Positions 17,818-26,971 are shown, numbered from the stretch's first letter. The stretch is 42,817 nt of DNA from Microvirga roseola (GCF_020866965.1 NZ_JAJATX010000002.1:69429-112245), one strand, 5' to 3'. The notes: generated from the letters alone by a model not told the origin. Numbers and translations: made by a program.

Positions 17818-20607
17818 GTGTCCCTGATCAACCCGGACGTCACAACCCCCGAAAAGGACCTCCCTCTTCGCGACGATATCCGGCTTCTCGGCCGGCTTCT
17901 CGGCGATACCATCCGCGAGCAGGAGGGCGAGGCGGCCTTCGAAATCGTGGAGCGCATCCGCCAGACCTCGATCCGCTTCCACCGGGACGAGGACGAGGTC
18001 GCCCGGCTCGAGCTCGAGACGATCCTGAACAGCCTCTCCCGGGGGCGGACGAACCAGATCATCCGCGCCTACAGCTATTTCTCCCATCTCGCCAACATTG
18101 CCGAGGATCAGCACCATGTCCGCCGGTCGCGGGCTCATGCGGTGGCCGGCGCTCACGCGGTGACCGCTCCCGAGCCCCGCGAGGGCACCATGGCCCGGGC
18201 GCTCAAGTCAGCCCGCGAGGCCGGGATCTCCCAGGCGGATCTTCAGTCCTTCTTCGCCGCGACCCTGGTCTGTCCGGTCCTGACGGCGCATCCGACGGAG
18301 GTGCGCCGCAAGAGCACCATCGACCGGGAGATGGAGATCTCCCAGATCCTCGCCTATCGCGACCGGCAGCACCTGACGCCGGAAGAGGAGGCGACCTGCG
18401 AGGAATCCCTGCGCCGGGCCGTGCTGACCCTCTGGCAGACGAGCATCCTGCGGCGCAACCGGCTGAAGGTGATCGACGAGGTCATGAACGGCCTCTCCTA
18501 TTACGACTACACATTCTTCAAGGAGCTGCCGCGCTTCTACGCCTCCCTGGAGGACCAGCTCGCTGCCATGGATCCCGCCTGGGGCATCCTGGAGCTTCCG
18601 TCCTTCCTGCGCATGGGAAGCTGGATCGGCGGCGACCGCGACGGCAATCCCTTCGTGACCGCGGATGTGCTACGCCAGGCCCTGCTGCTCCAGAGCAAGC
18701 ACGCCCTCAGCTTCTACCTCGAGGAGCTTCACTGCCTCGGCAGCGAGCTGTCGCTCGACGGGCGCTATGTCAATGTGTCGGAGCAGGTCCAGGAACTGGC
18801 CAAGGCTTCGCCCGATCTCTCGCCGCACCGTAAGGACGAGCCCTATCGCCGGGCGATCTCCGGCCTGTATGCGAGGCTTGCCTCCACCGCGGCCGCCTTC
18901 GGCCACGGGGACGTGGCCCGTCATGCAGTCGGCGAAGCGCCGGCCTATGAGAATGTGGAGGAGTTCGCAGGCGACCTTTCGATCCTCCATCGCTCGCTCA
19001 TGTCCAACGGCTCCGCCTCGCTTTCGCGCGGACGGCTGCGCCGCTTGCGCCGAGCGGTGGATGTGTTCGGCTTCCATCTGGCGAGCCTCGACCTGCGCCA
19101 GAATTCCGACGTGCATCAGCGCGTCGTTGCGGAGTTGTTCGAGAGGGCGATTCCGGGCACGGGCTATGAGAGCCTGCCCGAGGAGAAGCGTGTCGCCCTT
19201 CTCCTGGAGGAGCTGGCGACTCCGCGGCTCCTGACCTCGCCCTACCTCGCCTATTCCGACGAGACCATGTCGGAAATCGCCATCGTCCACGAGGCCGCGG
19301 AGGCGCATCGGCGCTACGGCCGCGCGGCGGTGCCGAACTACGTCATCTCCAAGGCGAGCGATCCGTCCGACATTCTCGAGGTTGCGCTTCTCCTGAAGGA
19401 GGCCGGGTTGCTGCGTCCGCGCGAAGGCGAGATGCAGGTCAACATCATCCCGCTCTTCGAGACCATCGCGGATCTGCGCAATTGCAGCCGCGTGATGCAC
19501 GAGCTGTTCGCGTTGCCCGACTACATGCGCCTTCTCCGCAGCTGCGGGCAGGCGCAGGAGGTGATGCTCGGCTATTCCGACAGCAATAAGGACGGCGGCT
19601 TCCTCACCTCCGGATGGGAGCTCTACAAGGCCGAGATCGAGCTCGTCGAGGTCTTCAAGCGCCACGGGGTGGCGCTCCGTCTCTTCCACGGCCGCGGCGG
19701 CTCCGTGGGCCGCGGCGGCGGGCCGAGCTACCAGGCCATTCTCGCGCAGCCGGGCGGGGCCGTGCAGGGCGCGATCCGCATCACGGAACAGGGCGAGGTC
19801 ATCGCCGGCAAGTACTCGAACCCGGACCTCGGACGCCGCAACCTCGAGATCCTGGCGGCCGCCACAATGGAGGCCTCGCTCCTGCACACCGGCCAGTCCG
19901 CCCCGCGCGAGGAATACCTCAAGGCCATGGAGGAACTCTCAGAGAGCGCCTGCCGGGCCTATCGCGCCCTCGTCTACGAGACGGAAGGCTTCGAGCGCTA
20001 TTTCTGGGAATCGACCGTCATCGGCGAGATCGCGAACCTGAACATCGGCAGCAGGCCCGCCTCGCGCACCAATTCGCGCCGGATCGAGGACCTGCGCGCC
20101 ATTCCCTGGGTCTTCGGCTGGGCGCAGTGCCGCCTCATGCTCCCCGGCTGGTACGGCTTCGGATCGGCGGTGAATGCCTGGCTCGACAAGCATCCCGAGA
20201 ACGGCCTCGCGCTCCTGCAGGAGATGTACCGCGAATGGCCCTTCTTCCAGGCGCTTCTCTCGAACATGGACATGGTGCTCGCCAAGAGCAACATCGCCAT
20301 CGCCTCCCGCTACGCCAAGCTCGTGGAGGACGAGGAACTGCGCAACCGGATCTTCCCACGCCTGCGTCGGGAATGGCAGGATTCCATCGAGCGGCTGCTC
20401 ACGATTACCGAGCAGCAGACCCTGCTCGACCGCAACCCGCTGCTGGCCCGCTCGATCCGCAACCGCTTCCCCTATCTCGACCCGCTGAACCATCTGCAGA
20501 TCGAGCTTCTGAAGCGCCACCGGTCGGGCGACGCGGACGAGCAGGTCGTCGAGGGCATCCATCTTTCCATCAACGGCATCGCCGCGGGGCTGCGCAACAG
20601 CGGATAA
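17818..20607 (+). CDS. ppc: Phosphoenolpyruvate carboxylase
   Basis: 929 residues, the usual bacterial length. It carboxylates PEP with bicarbonate to oxaloacetate, replenishing the TCA cycle. Seen are [12 protein letters not shown] (catalytic His), [11 protein letters not shown], the glycine loop [14 protein letters not shown] and the terminal [14 protein letters not shown] prefer the GTG at 17818, 7 nt after GGGAG, over the TTG at 17812, which would be only 1 nt from it. There is no ATG alternative nearby. A stem-loop lies 45 bp after the stop. Confidence 0.97.
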   Translation: MSLINPDVTTPEKDLPLRDDIRLLGRLLGDTIREQEGEAAFEIVERIRQTSIRFHRDEDEVARLELETILNSLSRGRTNQIIRAYSYFSHLANIAEDQHHVRRSRAHAVAGAHAVTAPEPREGTMARALKSAREAGISQADLQSFFAATLVCPVLTAHPTEVRRKSTIDREMEISQILAYRDRQHLTPEEEATCEESLRRAVLTLWQTSILRRNRLKVIDEVMNGLSYYDYTFFKELPRFYASLEDQLAAMDPAWGILELPSFLRMGSWIGGDRDGNPFVTADVLRQALLLQSKHALSFYLEELHCLGSELSLDGRYVNVSEQVQELAKASPDLSPHRKDEPYRRAISGLYARLASTAAAFGHGDVARHAVGEAPAYENVEEFAGDLSILHRSLMSNGSASLSRGRLRRLRRAVDVFGFHLASLDLRQNSDVHQRVVAELFERAIPGTGYESLPEEKRVALLLEELATPRLLTSPYLAYSDETMSEIAIVHEAAEAHRRYGRAAVPNYVISKASDPSDILEVALLLKEAGLLRPREGEMQVNIIPLFETIADLRNCSRVMHELFALPDYMRLLRSCGQAQEVMLGYSDSNKDGGFLTSGWELYKAEIELVEVFKRHGVALRLFHGRGGSVGRGGGPSYQAILAQPGGAVQGAIRITEQGEVIAGKYSNPDLGRRNLEILAAATMEASLLHTGQSAPREEYLKAMEELSESACRAYRALVYETEGFERYFWESTVIGEIANLNIGSRPASRTNSRRIEDLRAIPWVFGWAQCRLMLPGWYGFGSAVNAWLDKHPENGLALLQEMYREWPFFQALLSNMDMVLAKSNIAIASRYAKLVEDEELRNRIFPRLRREWQDSIERLLTITEQQTLLDRNPLLARSIRNRFPYLDPLNHLQIELLKRHRSGDADEQVVEGIHLSINGIAAGLRNSG

Positions 20608-20613
20608 GGTTGC

Positions 20614-20638
20614 GGAACAAGGCCCTCCCGGCTCGGTT
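20614..20638 (+). promoter_or_regulatory. EcfG-like (general stress response) promoter
   Basis: GGAAC (20614-20618), a 16-bp spacer, then GGTT (20635-20638), against the alphaproteobacterial EcfG consensus GGAAC-N16/17-CGTT. It is 60 bp upstream of the small-protein ATG at 20699. The promoter call rests on consensus match only. Confidence 0.5.
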
Positions 20639-20652
20639 GAGTCCACAGGAAC

Positions 20653-20670
20653 GGCCTCCTGCCGGAGGCC
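20653..20670 (+). repeat. Stem-loop after ppc
   Basis: GGCCTCC and GGAGGCC (7-bp perfect stem, TGCC loop). No T-run follows, so a terminator role for ppc is doubtful; it lies in the 5' leader of the small gene at 20699. Confidence 0.4.
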
Positions 20671-20698
20671 TCGTGGTTGAAGCGAAGAGGAGAGCGCC

Positions 20699-20860
20699 AT
20701 GTCTCGCGGCGACAAGTCCGCCTATACGGAGAAGCAGAAGCGCAAGGCCGAGCATATCGAGGAATCCTACGAGAGCCGCGGCGTCTCGGAAAAGGAAGCC
20801 GAGCGGCGCGCCTGGGCGACCGTCAACAAGCAGGATGGCGGGGGCAAGAAGAAGCACTAG
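20699..20860 (+). CDS. Small highly charged conserved protein (type often annotated plasmid stabilization protein)
   Basis: 53 residues from an ATG with AGAGGAGAG upstream. It begins MSRGDKSAYTEKQKRKAEHI and contains YESRGVSEKEAERRAWATVN, ending in a Gly/Lys-rich tail. I recognise this as a short family common in Rhizobiales and Burkholderiales that databases often label plasmid stabilization protein; I know of no demonstrated function. It is very hydrophilic and probably soluble. The EcfG-like element 60 bp upstream suggests stress induction. The dispersed repeat begins inside its stop codon. Confidence 0.8.
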   Translation: MSRGDKSAYTEKQKRKAEHIEESYESRGVSEKEAERRAWATVNKQDGGGKKKH

Positions 20861-20950
20861 AGCATTTTTCGGCGAAGTGGATCCGGTTCGCTGTCAAAAA
20901 TGCGGCACAGCAAAGGAGAGAGCCGATTCCATGCAAAGGGAAACGGCTCT
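20859..20950. repeat. Dispersed Rhizobiales intergenic repeat (AGAGCATTTTTCGGCGAAGTGG type)
   Basis: It opens AGAGCATTTTTCGGCGAAGT, continues GGATCCGGTTCGC, and ends in a hairpin with 7-bp arms AGAGCCG (20919-20925) and CGGCTCT (20944-20950). Hundreds of similar elements sit between genes in Bradyrhizobium, Methylobacterium and relatives (from memory). It may end transcription of the small gene. Confidence 0.65.
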
Positions 20951-21083
20951 AGGCCTGCCTTCCGCTTCAACCCTGCCCTGCGCGATCCGCCGGTGAATCG
21001 GGGCAGATGACCCGTGCGCTCGGGCCAAAGCGGGTGTATGGAGGGGCAACAGCCTTTCCTTCGACCTCGCCAAGGAGACGACC

Positions 21084-21995
21084 TTGCTCACGAGTTCCGC
21101 CGCCGGCGTCTATGTCATCTGCCCCACGCCTTTCGAGAGCGACGGGCGTCTCGATACCGCCTCGACCGACCGGATGGTCGAGGCCTTCCTCAAGGCCGGC
21201 GCCACGGGACTGACGATCCTCGGCATCATGGGCGAGGCCCCCAAGCTCACGGCCGAGGAGGCGCTTGCGTTCGCCCGTCAGGTCATTGCCACGGTGGCGG
21301 GCCGCGTCCCGGTCATCGTCGGCGTCTCGGCTCCGGGCTTCGCCGCCATGTCGGCCCTCTCCTCCAAGGTGATGGATGCGGGCGCGGCGGGCGTGATGAT
21401 CGCCCCGCCTTCGACGCTCAAGGCCGACGACCAGATCGTGAACTACTATGCCGATGCGGTCGAGGCCATCGGCTCGGACGTTCCCTTCGTAATCCAGGAT
21501 TACCCGCTCACGACCAATGTGGTCATGACGCCGAAGGTGGTCATGCGCATCATCGAGCAGAACCCCTCCTGCGTCATGCTCAAGCACGAGGACTGGCCGG
21601 GGCTCGACAAGATCACGACGCTCCGCCGCGCGAGCGATGCGGGTCAGGCGCGCCGGGTCTCGATCCTGTGCGGCAATGGCGGCCTGTTCCTGCCCTTCGA
21701 GATGGAGCGCGGGGCCGACGGAGCCATGACGGGTTATGCCTATCCGGAGATGCTGGTCGGCGTCGTCAATCTCATCAAGGAGGGCAAGCGCAAGGAAGCG
21801 CACGATCTCTTCGACCGTCACCTGCCGCTGGTGCGCTACGAGACGCAGCCGGGCGTGGGACTGGCGGTGCGCAAGTACGTGCTCAAGCAGCGCGGCATCA
21901 TCGGCTCCGACACCCTGCGCAAGCCGGGACCCAAGTTGAGCCCGGAGACGATCGCGGATATCGATTGGCTGATGGAGCGCATCGAGCGCTCGTGA
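21084..21995 (+). CDS. Dihydrodipicolinate synthase (DapA) family aldolase/dehydratase
   Basis: 303 residues starting at TTG (AAGGAG 6 nt upstream). A class I aldolase TIM barrel. The usual GTTGE motif reads GIMGEAP, the Tyr loop reads VIQDYPLTTN and the Schiff-base Lys lies in VMLKHEDWPG. The altered GTTGE argues against true DapA in lysine synthesis. Keto-acid aldolases and 2-keto-3-deoxy sugar-acid dehydratases of this superfamily show such changes. It is followed 19 bp later by an SDR gene, probably co-transcribed. The exact reaction is unknown. Confidence 0.85.
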   Translation: MLTSSAAGVYVICPTPFESDGRLDTASTDRMVEAFLKAGATGLTILGIMGEAPKLTAEEALAFARQVIATVAGRVPVIVGVSAPGFAAMSALSSKVMDAGAAGVMIAPPSTLKADDQIVNYYADAVEAIGSDVPFVIQDYPLTTNVVMTPKVVMRIIEQNPSCVMLKHEDWPGLDKITTLRRASDAGQARRVSILCGNGGLFLPFEMERGADGAMTGYAYPEMLVGVVNLIKEGKRKEAHDLFDRHLPLVRYETQPGVGLAVRKYVLKQRGIIGSDTLRKPGPKLSPETIADIDWLMERIERS

Positions 21996-22014
21996 CACGA
22001 GGGGAAGTGACAGA

Positions 22015-22794
22015 ATGAAAACCGGTTTGGAGGGGAAGCGCGCGCTCGTCCTCGGCGCAAGCAAGGGACTGGGCTTCGGCATCGCCCAGGGACTGGCGGA
22101 GGAGGGCGCCCGCGTCGCCATCGCCAGCCGCACGATGGAGGGCTCGAAATCCGCAGCCGACAGGATCGGCAACGGCGCTCTCGCGTTCGTCTGCGACACG
22201 GGCAAGACGGATCAGATCGATGCGCTCGCAAAGGACGTGACGGATGCATTCGGCGGCGTCGACATCCTCGTCCTCAACAGCGGCGGCCCGCCTCCGGGCA
22301 AGGCGCAGGGCGTCTCCTCCGAGCAGTGGCGTCAGTCCTTTGAGGCAATGTTCGTCAACCTCGTGCGCATCGCCGATCATCTCCTGCCTGGCATGATCGA
22401 ACGCAAGTTCGGCCGCATCATCTCGGTGATCTCGTCCGGCGTGGTTCAGCCGATCCCGAACCTCGCCATCTCCAACTCGATCCGGCCCGCCCTTGTCGGC
22501 TGGGGCAAGTCCCTCTCCAACGAGGTGGCTTCCTCGGGCGTCACGGTCAACGCCATTGCGCCGGGCCGCATCGCGACCGACCGCCTGAAGCAGCTCGATG
22601 CCGCCAATGCGGAACGCACCGGCCGCTCGGTGGAGGACGTGGCCGCCGCCGCCCGCGCCGGCATTCCCGCAGGCCGCTATGGCGAGATCGAGGAGTTCGC
22701 GGCGGCAGCCGTGTTCCTCGCGAGTGAGAAGGCTTCCTTCATGACAGGCTCGATCCTGCGCGTCGATGGCGGGCAGATCTCGTCCGTGACCTGA
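22015..22794 (+). CDS. SDR-family protein lacking the canonical Tyr/Lys catalytic pair
   Basis: 259 residues. The NAD(P)-binding TGxxxGxG motif appears as LGASKGLGFGIA (residues 14-25) and the central NNAG as LNSGG. The catalytic Ser is kept in SVISSGVVQP. Where classical SDRs have YxxxK, this reads SNSIRPALVG, so by alignment Tyr is replaced by Ser and Lys by Arg. The C-terminal GSILRVDGGQISSVT is normal. Members labelled FabG-like in Brucella and Mesorhizobium share this pattern (from memory). Operon partner of the DapA-like gene. Function unknown. Confidence 0.85.
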   Translation: MKTGLEGKRALVLGASKGLGFGIAQGLAEEGARVAIASRTMEGSKSAADRIGNGALAFVCDTGKTDQIDALAKDVTDAFGGVDILVLNSGGPPPGKAQGVSSEQWRQSFEAMFVNLVRIADHLLPGMIERKFGRIISVISSGVVQPIPNLAISNSIRPALVGWGKSLSNEVASSGVTVNAIAPGRIATDRLKQLDAANAERTGRSVEDVAAAARAGIPAGRYGEIEEFAAAAVFLASEKASFMTGSILRVDGGQISSVT

Positions 22795-22803
22795 CGACGG
22801 ACT

Positions 22804-22833
22804 TGAGGCGGGACGGCCTATCGTCCCACCTCA
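22804..22833. terminator. Hairpin between convergent SDR gene and chrA
   Basis: TGAGG-C-GGGACG pairs with CGTCCC-A-CCTCA (11 bp with one C/A mismatch, 6-nt loop). It lies in the 36-bp gap between convergent genes and overlaps the chrA stop. There is no long T-tract. Probable bidirectional terminator. Confidence 0.5.
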
Positions 22834-24219
22834 GCCGATTGCGCCGATGGCGTAGAGTGCGATGCCGGCAGCGGATGTCCCGGCGAGCGTCAAAAGCATC
22901 CCGATCCTGAAGCGGAACATGGCGACAAGGGCTGCCGCCGACAGAAGCAGCGCCCACGGATCGACGCTTGCCCAGACGGGCGCATCGAAGCCGAACGGCC
23001 CCCATGCGACGCCGAGTGTCTCCTCGAAGATCGTGTGGATGCCGAACCAGATTGCAAGATTGAGGATCACGCCCACCACCGCTGCCGTGATCGCGGTGAG
23101 AGCCCCGCCCAAGGATCGGTTGCCGCGCAGCGTCTCGATGTAGGGTGCGCCGAGAAAGATCCAGAGGAAGCAGGGCGCGAAGGTGACCCAGGTGGCGAGC
23201 AGGCCGCCCAATGTTCCCGCCACGAGCGGGTGGAGCATGCCGGAATCGCGGAAGGCGGCCATGAAGCCCACGAATTGCAGCACCATGATGAGCGGGCCCG
23301 GCGTCGTCTCGGCCATGCCGAGCCCGTCCAGCATCTCGCCGGGACGAAGCCAGCCGTAGGTGTCGACAGCCTGTTGCGCCACATAGGCCAGAACCGCATA
23401 GGCGCCGCCGAAGGTGACCATCGCCATCTTCGAGAAGAAGATGGCGATCTGGCCGAACACATCGCCTGCGCCGAGCGTGAGGACGAGGACGAGAACAGGC
23501 GTGAGCCAGAGTGCGAGCCACAGAACCGCAATCCTCATGCTGCGGGCGGTATCCGGTCGGGCATGGGCCGGCAGCTCCTCCCCAAGCAGGTTGTCGTCTG
23601 CTTCTCCAGCCCTGCCTTGCCCACCGACCACGAACTGAGGCAGGCCCGCTCTTGCGCCGGCAAAACCGATGATGCCGGCAGACAGGATGATGAGCGGGAA
23701 GGGCACGTCCAGAAAGAAGATCGCCACGAAAGCGGCCGCAGCGATGCCGATCAGCACGCGGTTCTTGAGCGCGCGCCGGCCGATCCGCATCACGGCCTCC
23801 AGCACGATGGCGAGCACGGCGGCCTTCAGGCCGAAGAAGAGGGCGGCGACGAAGCCGACATTGCCGTAGAGGGCGTAGATCCAGCTCAGCGCCATGATGG
23901 CGAGAACGCCCGGCAGGATGAAGAGACCGCCTGCCATGAGGCCGCCGAGGGTCCGGTGCATGAGCCAGCCCATATAGGTGGCGAGCTGCTGGGCTTCGGG
24001 CCCTGGAAGCAGCATGCAGTAGTTGAGGGCGTGGAGAAAACGGCTCTCGGACACCCAGCGCTTCTCTTCCACCAGGATCCTGTGCATCACCGCGATCTGC
24101 CCCGCAGGCCCGCCGAAGCTGAGGGCCGCAACCCGCAGCCAGACATGGAAGGCCTCGCGTAAAGAGACGCCGTGTCCGGTCGAGGCCGGAGCGATGGGTG
24201 AGGATTGAGATCCGTTCAT
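22831..24219 (-). CDS. chrA: Chromate transporter, CHR family (two-domain)
   Basis: 462 residues with about ten hydrophobic segments in two homologous halves, the long-chain CHR form. The first half has ALSFGGPAGQIAVMH and LPGPEAQQLATYMGW; the second has MVTFGGAYAVLAYV and AETTPGPLIMVLQFVGF. These are the FGGP/FGGA and PGP motifs of ChrA. It exports chromate at the inner membrane, or possibly another oxyanion. A 35-residue polar N-terminus precedes the first segment. It diverges from the metallo-hydrolase gene across 228 bp. Confidence 0.93.
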   Translation of the reverse strand: MNGSQSSPIAPASTGHGVSLREAFHVWLRVAALSFGGPAGQIAVMHRILVEEKRWVSESRFLHALNYCMLLPGPEAQQLATYMGWLMHRTLGGLMAGGLFILPGVLAIMALSWIYALYGNVGFVAALFFGLKAAVLAIVLEAVMRIGRRALKNRVLIGIAAAAFVAIFFLDVPFPLIILSAGIIGFAGARAGLPQFVVGGQGRAGEADDNLLGEELPAHARPDTARSMRIAVLWLALWLTPVLVLVLTLGAGDVFGQIAIFFSKMAMVTFGGAYAVLAYVAQQAVDTYGWLRPGEMLDGLGMAETTPGPLIMVLQFVGFMAAFRDSGMLHPLVAGTLGGLLATWVTFAPCFLWIFLGAPYIETLRGNRSLGGALTAITAAVVGVILNLAIWFGIHTIFEETLGVAWGPFGFDAPVWASVDPWALLLSAAALVAMFRFRIGMLLTLAGTSAAGIALYAIGAIG

Positions 24220-24447
24220 GGAGCAACTGCGTTATCGCCGCTCCTGCAGGAGTTCAATCTGCAATCCTGGATCGGCCGATCGGGAGGCAGTCATGCTCGG
24301 GCTCTCGGCTCGGTCCTGCAAGAGGGCGCGTGATGTCATGGGTGATCCTCGTCAAGCGCAGGATCGGGCCAAGCTTGGCCACTCGACGCGGGCGCATGTT
24401 AGTGCAATGTAGCCGGAAGAAATGCTCTTTTTCGAAAGGAGGGCCCC

Positions 24448-26049
24448 TTGTCTCTTCGCCTCCACTTCTATGGCGCCGCCCGGACCGTAACGGGCTCGTG
24501 CTTTCTGCTTGAGACAGACCAGGCCCGCGTGCTCGTCGATTGCGGCATGTTCCAGGGCTCCAAGACCGAGAAGGAGCTGAACTACCGCCATTTCCCCTTC
24601 CGCCCGTCGAGCCTGAGCGCGCTCTGCCTGACCCATGCGCATATCGACCACAGCGGCCTCGTGCCGAAGCTGGCGAAGGCGGGTTTCGAGGGGCCGGTCT
24701 ATGCCACGGCCGGAACCTGCGATCTCGCCTCCCTCATGCTCCCGGATTCCGGCTATATCCAGGAGCTCGAGGTCACACAGCTCAACCGCCGCAACAATCG
24801 GCGCGGAAGGCCGACGGTTTCGCCCATCTACACGGCCGAGGACGCCACGGCCTGCCTCGAGCAGTTCCGCCCCGTGCCTTACGGCCAATGGCAGCCCGTC
24901 GCTCCAGGCTTTCGCGCCCGCTACTGGAATGCCGGGCATCTCTTAGGCTCCGCCTCCATCGAAATGGAGGTGCAGTCGGGCGAGGCGGAAAGGCCGGTCC
25001 GCATCCTGTTCTCGGGCGATCTGGGAGCGGACCACAAGCTCCTGCAGCCGGATCCCGACGGGCCGCGGGACCTGGACTACGTGGTCCTCGAATCGACCTA
25101 TGGCGACACGGACCGGGCTGGCATCACCATCGAACGCCGTAGGCGCATGCTCCGCGACGAGGTGAAGGCGGCGATCCGCCCGAGCGGGGTCCTGCTCATT
25201 CCCTCCTTTGCCGTCGAAAGAGCCCAGGAGCTTCTGGTCGACCTGCGCGAGCTGATGGAAGCGGGCGAGTTGCCCAATATCCCGGTCTTCATCGACTCGC
25301 CCCTGGCGACCAAGGCCACCTCCGTCTTCAGGAAGCATGCGGGCGAGCTGCGGAACGGGCGCGACCTCGTCGAGGCGCTCGAATCGAACTGGGTCCGCTT
25401 CACGGAGAGCGTGGAGGAGAGCAAGGCCATCGACCGCATCCACAGCTTCCACATCGTCATCGCGGCGAGCGGCATGTGCGAGGCGGGCCGCATCCGGCAT
25501 CATCTCAAGGCATGGCTGTGGAAGGAGGAGGCGACGGTTCTCTTCGTCGGCTTCCAGGCTCAAGGAACCCTCGGCCGTATCCTGCAGGACGGAGCCTCCC
25601 AGGTCAGGATCCAGGGCGAGGAGATCAAGGTCAGGGCAAGGCTGCGCACCCTCGATCTCTATTCCGGCCATGCGGATGGGCCGGAGCTGAAGGCCTGGCT
25701 CTCGGAGCGCCTGCCCGTCCGGCGCGGCATCTTCCTCAGCCATGGCGAGGAGCCGGCCCTGAATGCCCTGCAGGCATCCCTCGAAGGGCTCTCGCCCTCC
25801 GGCCGCCCGATCATCCCGGACATCGACGACATCTATGATCTGAGCGGCGAAAGGGCCGAGCTGATGGACGGCCATGAGCACCGGCTGGCCCCCGCATCGG
25901 CCGGGCGGCAGGACTGGCACAACGACTACGCCAAGCTGCTTCTCGATATCGATGCGGCGCTGGACGCCGCCGCCGACCGGCGGACCAAGGCCGTGCTCCT
26001 CCGGCGCCTGCGCCGGGCTCTTGAGGAAGGGGCGGAATCCGGCGGCTGA
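24448..26049 (+). CDS. Beta-CASP metallo-beta-lactamase-fold RNA hydrolase
   Basis: 533 residues starting at TTG, with AAAGGAGGG ending 4 nt upstream. The metal motif THAHIDHSG has His63, His65, Asp67 and His68. GHLLGSASIEME and LFSGDLGADHKLL supply further ligands. The beta-CASP part has VLESTYGDTDR, IPSFAVERAQELL, FIDSPLATKAT and AASGMCEAGRIRHHL. A C-terminal Zn-dependent metallo-hydrolase region has the SGHADGPEL motif. It is the YsiC/TTHA0252-like class of CPSF-type proteins, probably an RNA nuclease; substrate unknown. In other alphaproteobacteria such genes are often in oxygen-responsive groups. Confidence 0.92.
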   Translation: MSLRLHFYGAARTVTGSCFLLETDQARVLVDCGMFQGSKTEKELNYRHFPFRPSSLSALCLTHAHIDHSGLVPKLAKAGFEGPVYATAGTCDLASLMLPDSGYIQELEVTQLNRRNNRRGRPTVSPIYTAEDATACLEQFRPVPYGQWQPVAPGFRARYWNAGHLLGSASIEMEVQSGEAERPVRILFSGDLGADHKLLQPDPDGPRDLDYVVLESTYGDTDRAGITIERRRRMLRDEVKAAIRPSGVLLIPSFAVERAQELLVDLRELMEAGELPNIPVFIDSPLATKATSVFRKHAGELRNGRDLVEALESNWVRFTESVEESKAIDRIHSFHIVIAASGMCEAGRIRHHLKAWLWKEEATVLFVGFQAQGTLGRILQDGASQVRIQGEEIKVRARLRTLDLYSGHADGPELKAWLSERLPVRRGIFLSHGEEPALNALQASLEGLSPSGRPIIPDIDDIYDLSGERAELMDGHEHRLAPASAGRQDWHNDYAKLLLDIDAALDAAADRRTKAVLLRRLRRALEEGAESGG

Positions 26050-26056
26050 CGGCCGC

Positions 26057-26070
26057 TTGATCAGGATCAA
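26057..26070. promoter_or_regulatory. FixK/FNR-type box, exact consensus
   Basis: TTGATCAGGATCAA matches TTGAT-N4-ATCAA at all ten specified positions. It lies 68 bp upstream of the small-protein ATG at 26139 and just after the metallo-hydrolase stop. It predicts induction under low oxygen or by another Crp/Fnr-type regulator. Confidence 0.7.
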
Positions 26071-26138
26071 GGTTCCGATGGGCAAATCTCCCGATGCTTG
26101 AGCAAGGAAACGACAGCTCAGTCCATTGGGAGGACACG

Positions 26139-26543
26139 ATGCTCTACCAGATCACGCTTCATCTCGCCCGCATCAAGGAATATCCCGAGGGGAGCGCCCG
26201 GCACGGCTATGAGATCACGGCTCCGCTTGACGCCGAGGGGATGCTCGGCCCTGTCGCGTGGAAAGCCGCGCGGGCGAAGTGCCGGGTGCGGCGGTTCTGG
26301 CCGGATGAATTCGACCGCTACGGTCTTCTGGTCCACAGGCCCGGCGGCTCGGGCGGAGCGACCTGGGTGATCGACTACGATCCGGAACGCGCAATCGACG
26401 ACGAAGCGGGTTATCGTCTCAACAGGCACCGGTTCGTCATGGGCGAATATGTCTCGATTCAGGATGAGGACGAGAAGCTCCATACGTTCCAAGTGGTCGC
26501 AGTCCGGCAGCTCAAGCCGGTCGAAACCGTGGAAAGCGCTTGA
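26139..26543 (+). CDS. Conserved hypothetical protein
   Basis: 134 residues from the ATG at 26139, preceded by GGGAGGACACG; the frame is open 45 bp further but that part has no ribosome site. It begins MLYQITLHLARIKEYPEG and has RRFWPDEFDRYGLLVHRPGG and ATWVIDYDPERAIDDEAGYR. There is no signal peptide or membrane segment. I do not recognise a characterised family. It is followed after 3 bp by a cytochrome c gene and preceded by a FixK/FNR box, so it probably acts in micro-oxic metabolism (inference). Confidence 0.75.
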   Translation: MLYQITLHLARIKEYPEGSARHGYEITAPLDAEGMLGPVAWKAARAKCRVRRFWPDEFDRYGLLVHRPGGSGGATWVIDYDPERAIDDEAGYRLNRHRFVMGEYVSIQDEDEKLHTFQVVAVRQLKPVETVESA

Positions 26544-26546
26544 AGC

Positions 26547-26867
26547 ATGTGGCGTTTCTTGATTCCCGCTCTCGCTCTCGCCCTGAGCGCCTCGCCGTCA
26601 CAGGCGCAGGAGCCGCGCGCTCAGCGTGGCTTCACCTTCGTGCAGACGCACTGCGCGATGTGCCACTCCATCGGACGGTTTGGCGAAAGCCCTCTGAGCG
26701 AGGCCCCACCCTTCCGTACCTTGAGCCAGATATATCCCATCGAGAATCTGGCGGAGTCCCTGGCCGAAGGCATCATCACGGGCCATCCTTCCATGCCGGA
26801 GTTCCAGCTCGACCCGGGTCAGGTCAATGACGTGATCGCCTATCTGGAGTTGATCCAGCAGAAATAG
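26547..26867 (+). CDS. Small periplasmic c-type cytochrome
   Basis: 106 residues with a 20-residue signal peptide ending SPSQAQ. A single haem site CAMCH is at residues 36-40 and a likely axial Met lies in HPSMPEFQLD. The C-terminal helix VNDVIAYLELIQ is typical of class I cytochromes c. It is periplasmic electron-transfer protein; its redox partners are not in the window. It starts 3 bp after the preceding hypothetical gene and shares its FixK/FNR-type control. Confidence 0.92.
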   Translation: MWRFLIPALALALSASPSQAQEPRAQRGFTFVQTHCAMCHSIGRFGESPLSEAPPFRTLSQIYPIENLAESLAEGIITGHPSMPEFQLDPGQVNDVIAYLELIQQK

Positions 26868-26971
26868 AAAGCAGCGCGGGCCGCTCCGTTCACATCTTCG
26901 AGCGGAGCGCTCCCTCGCATGCACAAAGGCCCTCATCCTTGGTAACCTCCCCTGAGAGACAGGAGGTTGCC

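Noticed and set aside
19614..20996. 460-codon plus-strand frame in the ppc 3' half
   Set aside because: Out-of-frame shadow of ppc that also swallows the small gene and the dispersed repeat.
24342..24355. FixK/FNR-like sequence before the metallo-hydrolase
   Set aside because: Two mismatches to TTGAT-N4-ATCAA; too weak to list as a site on its own.
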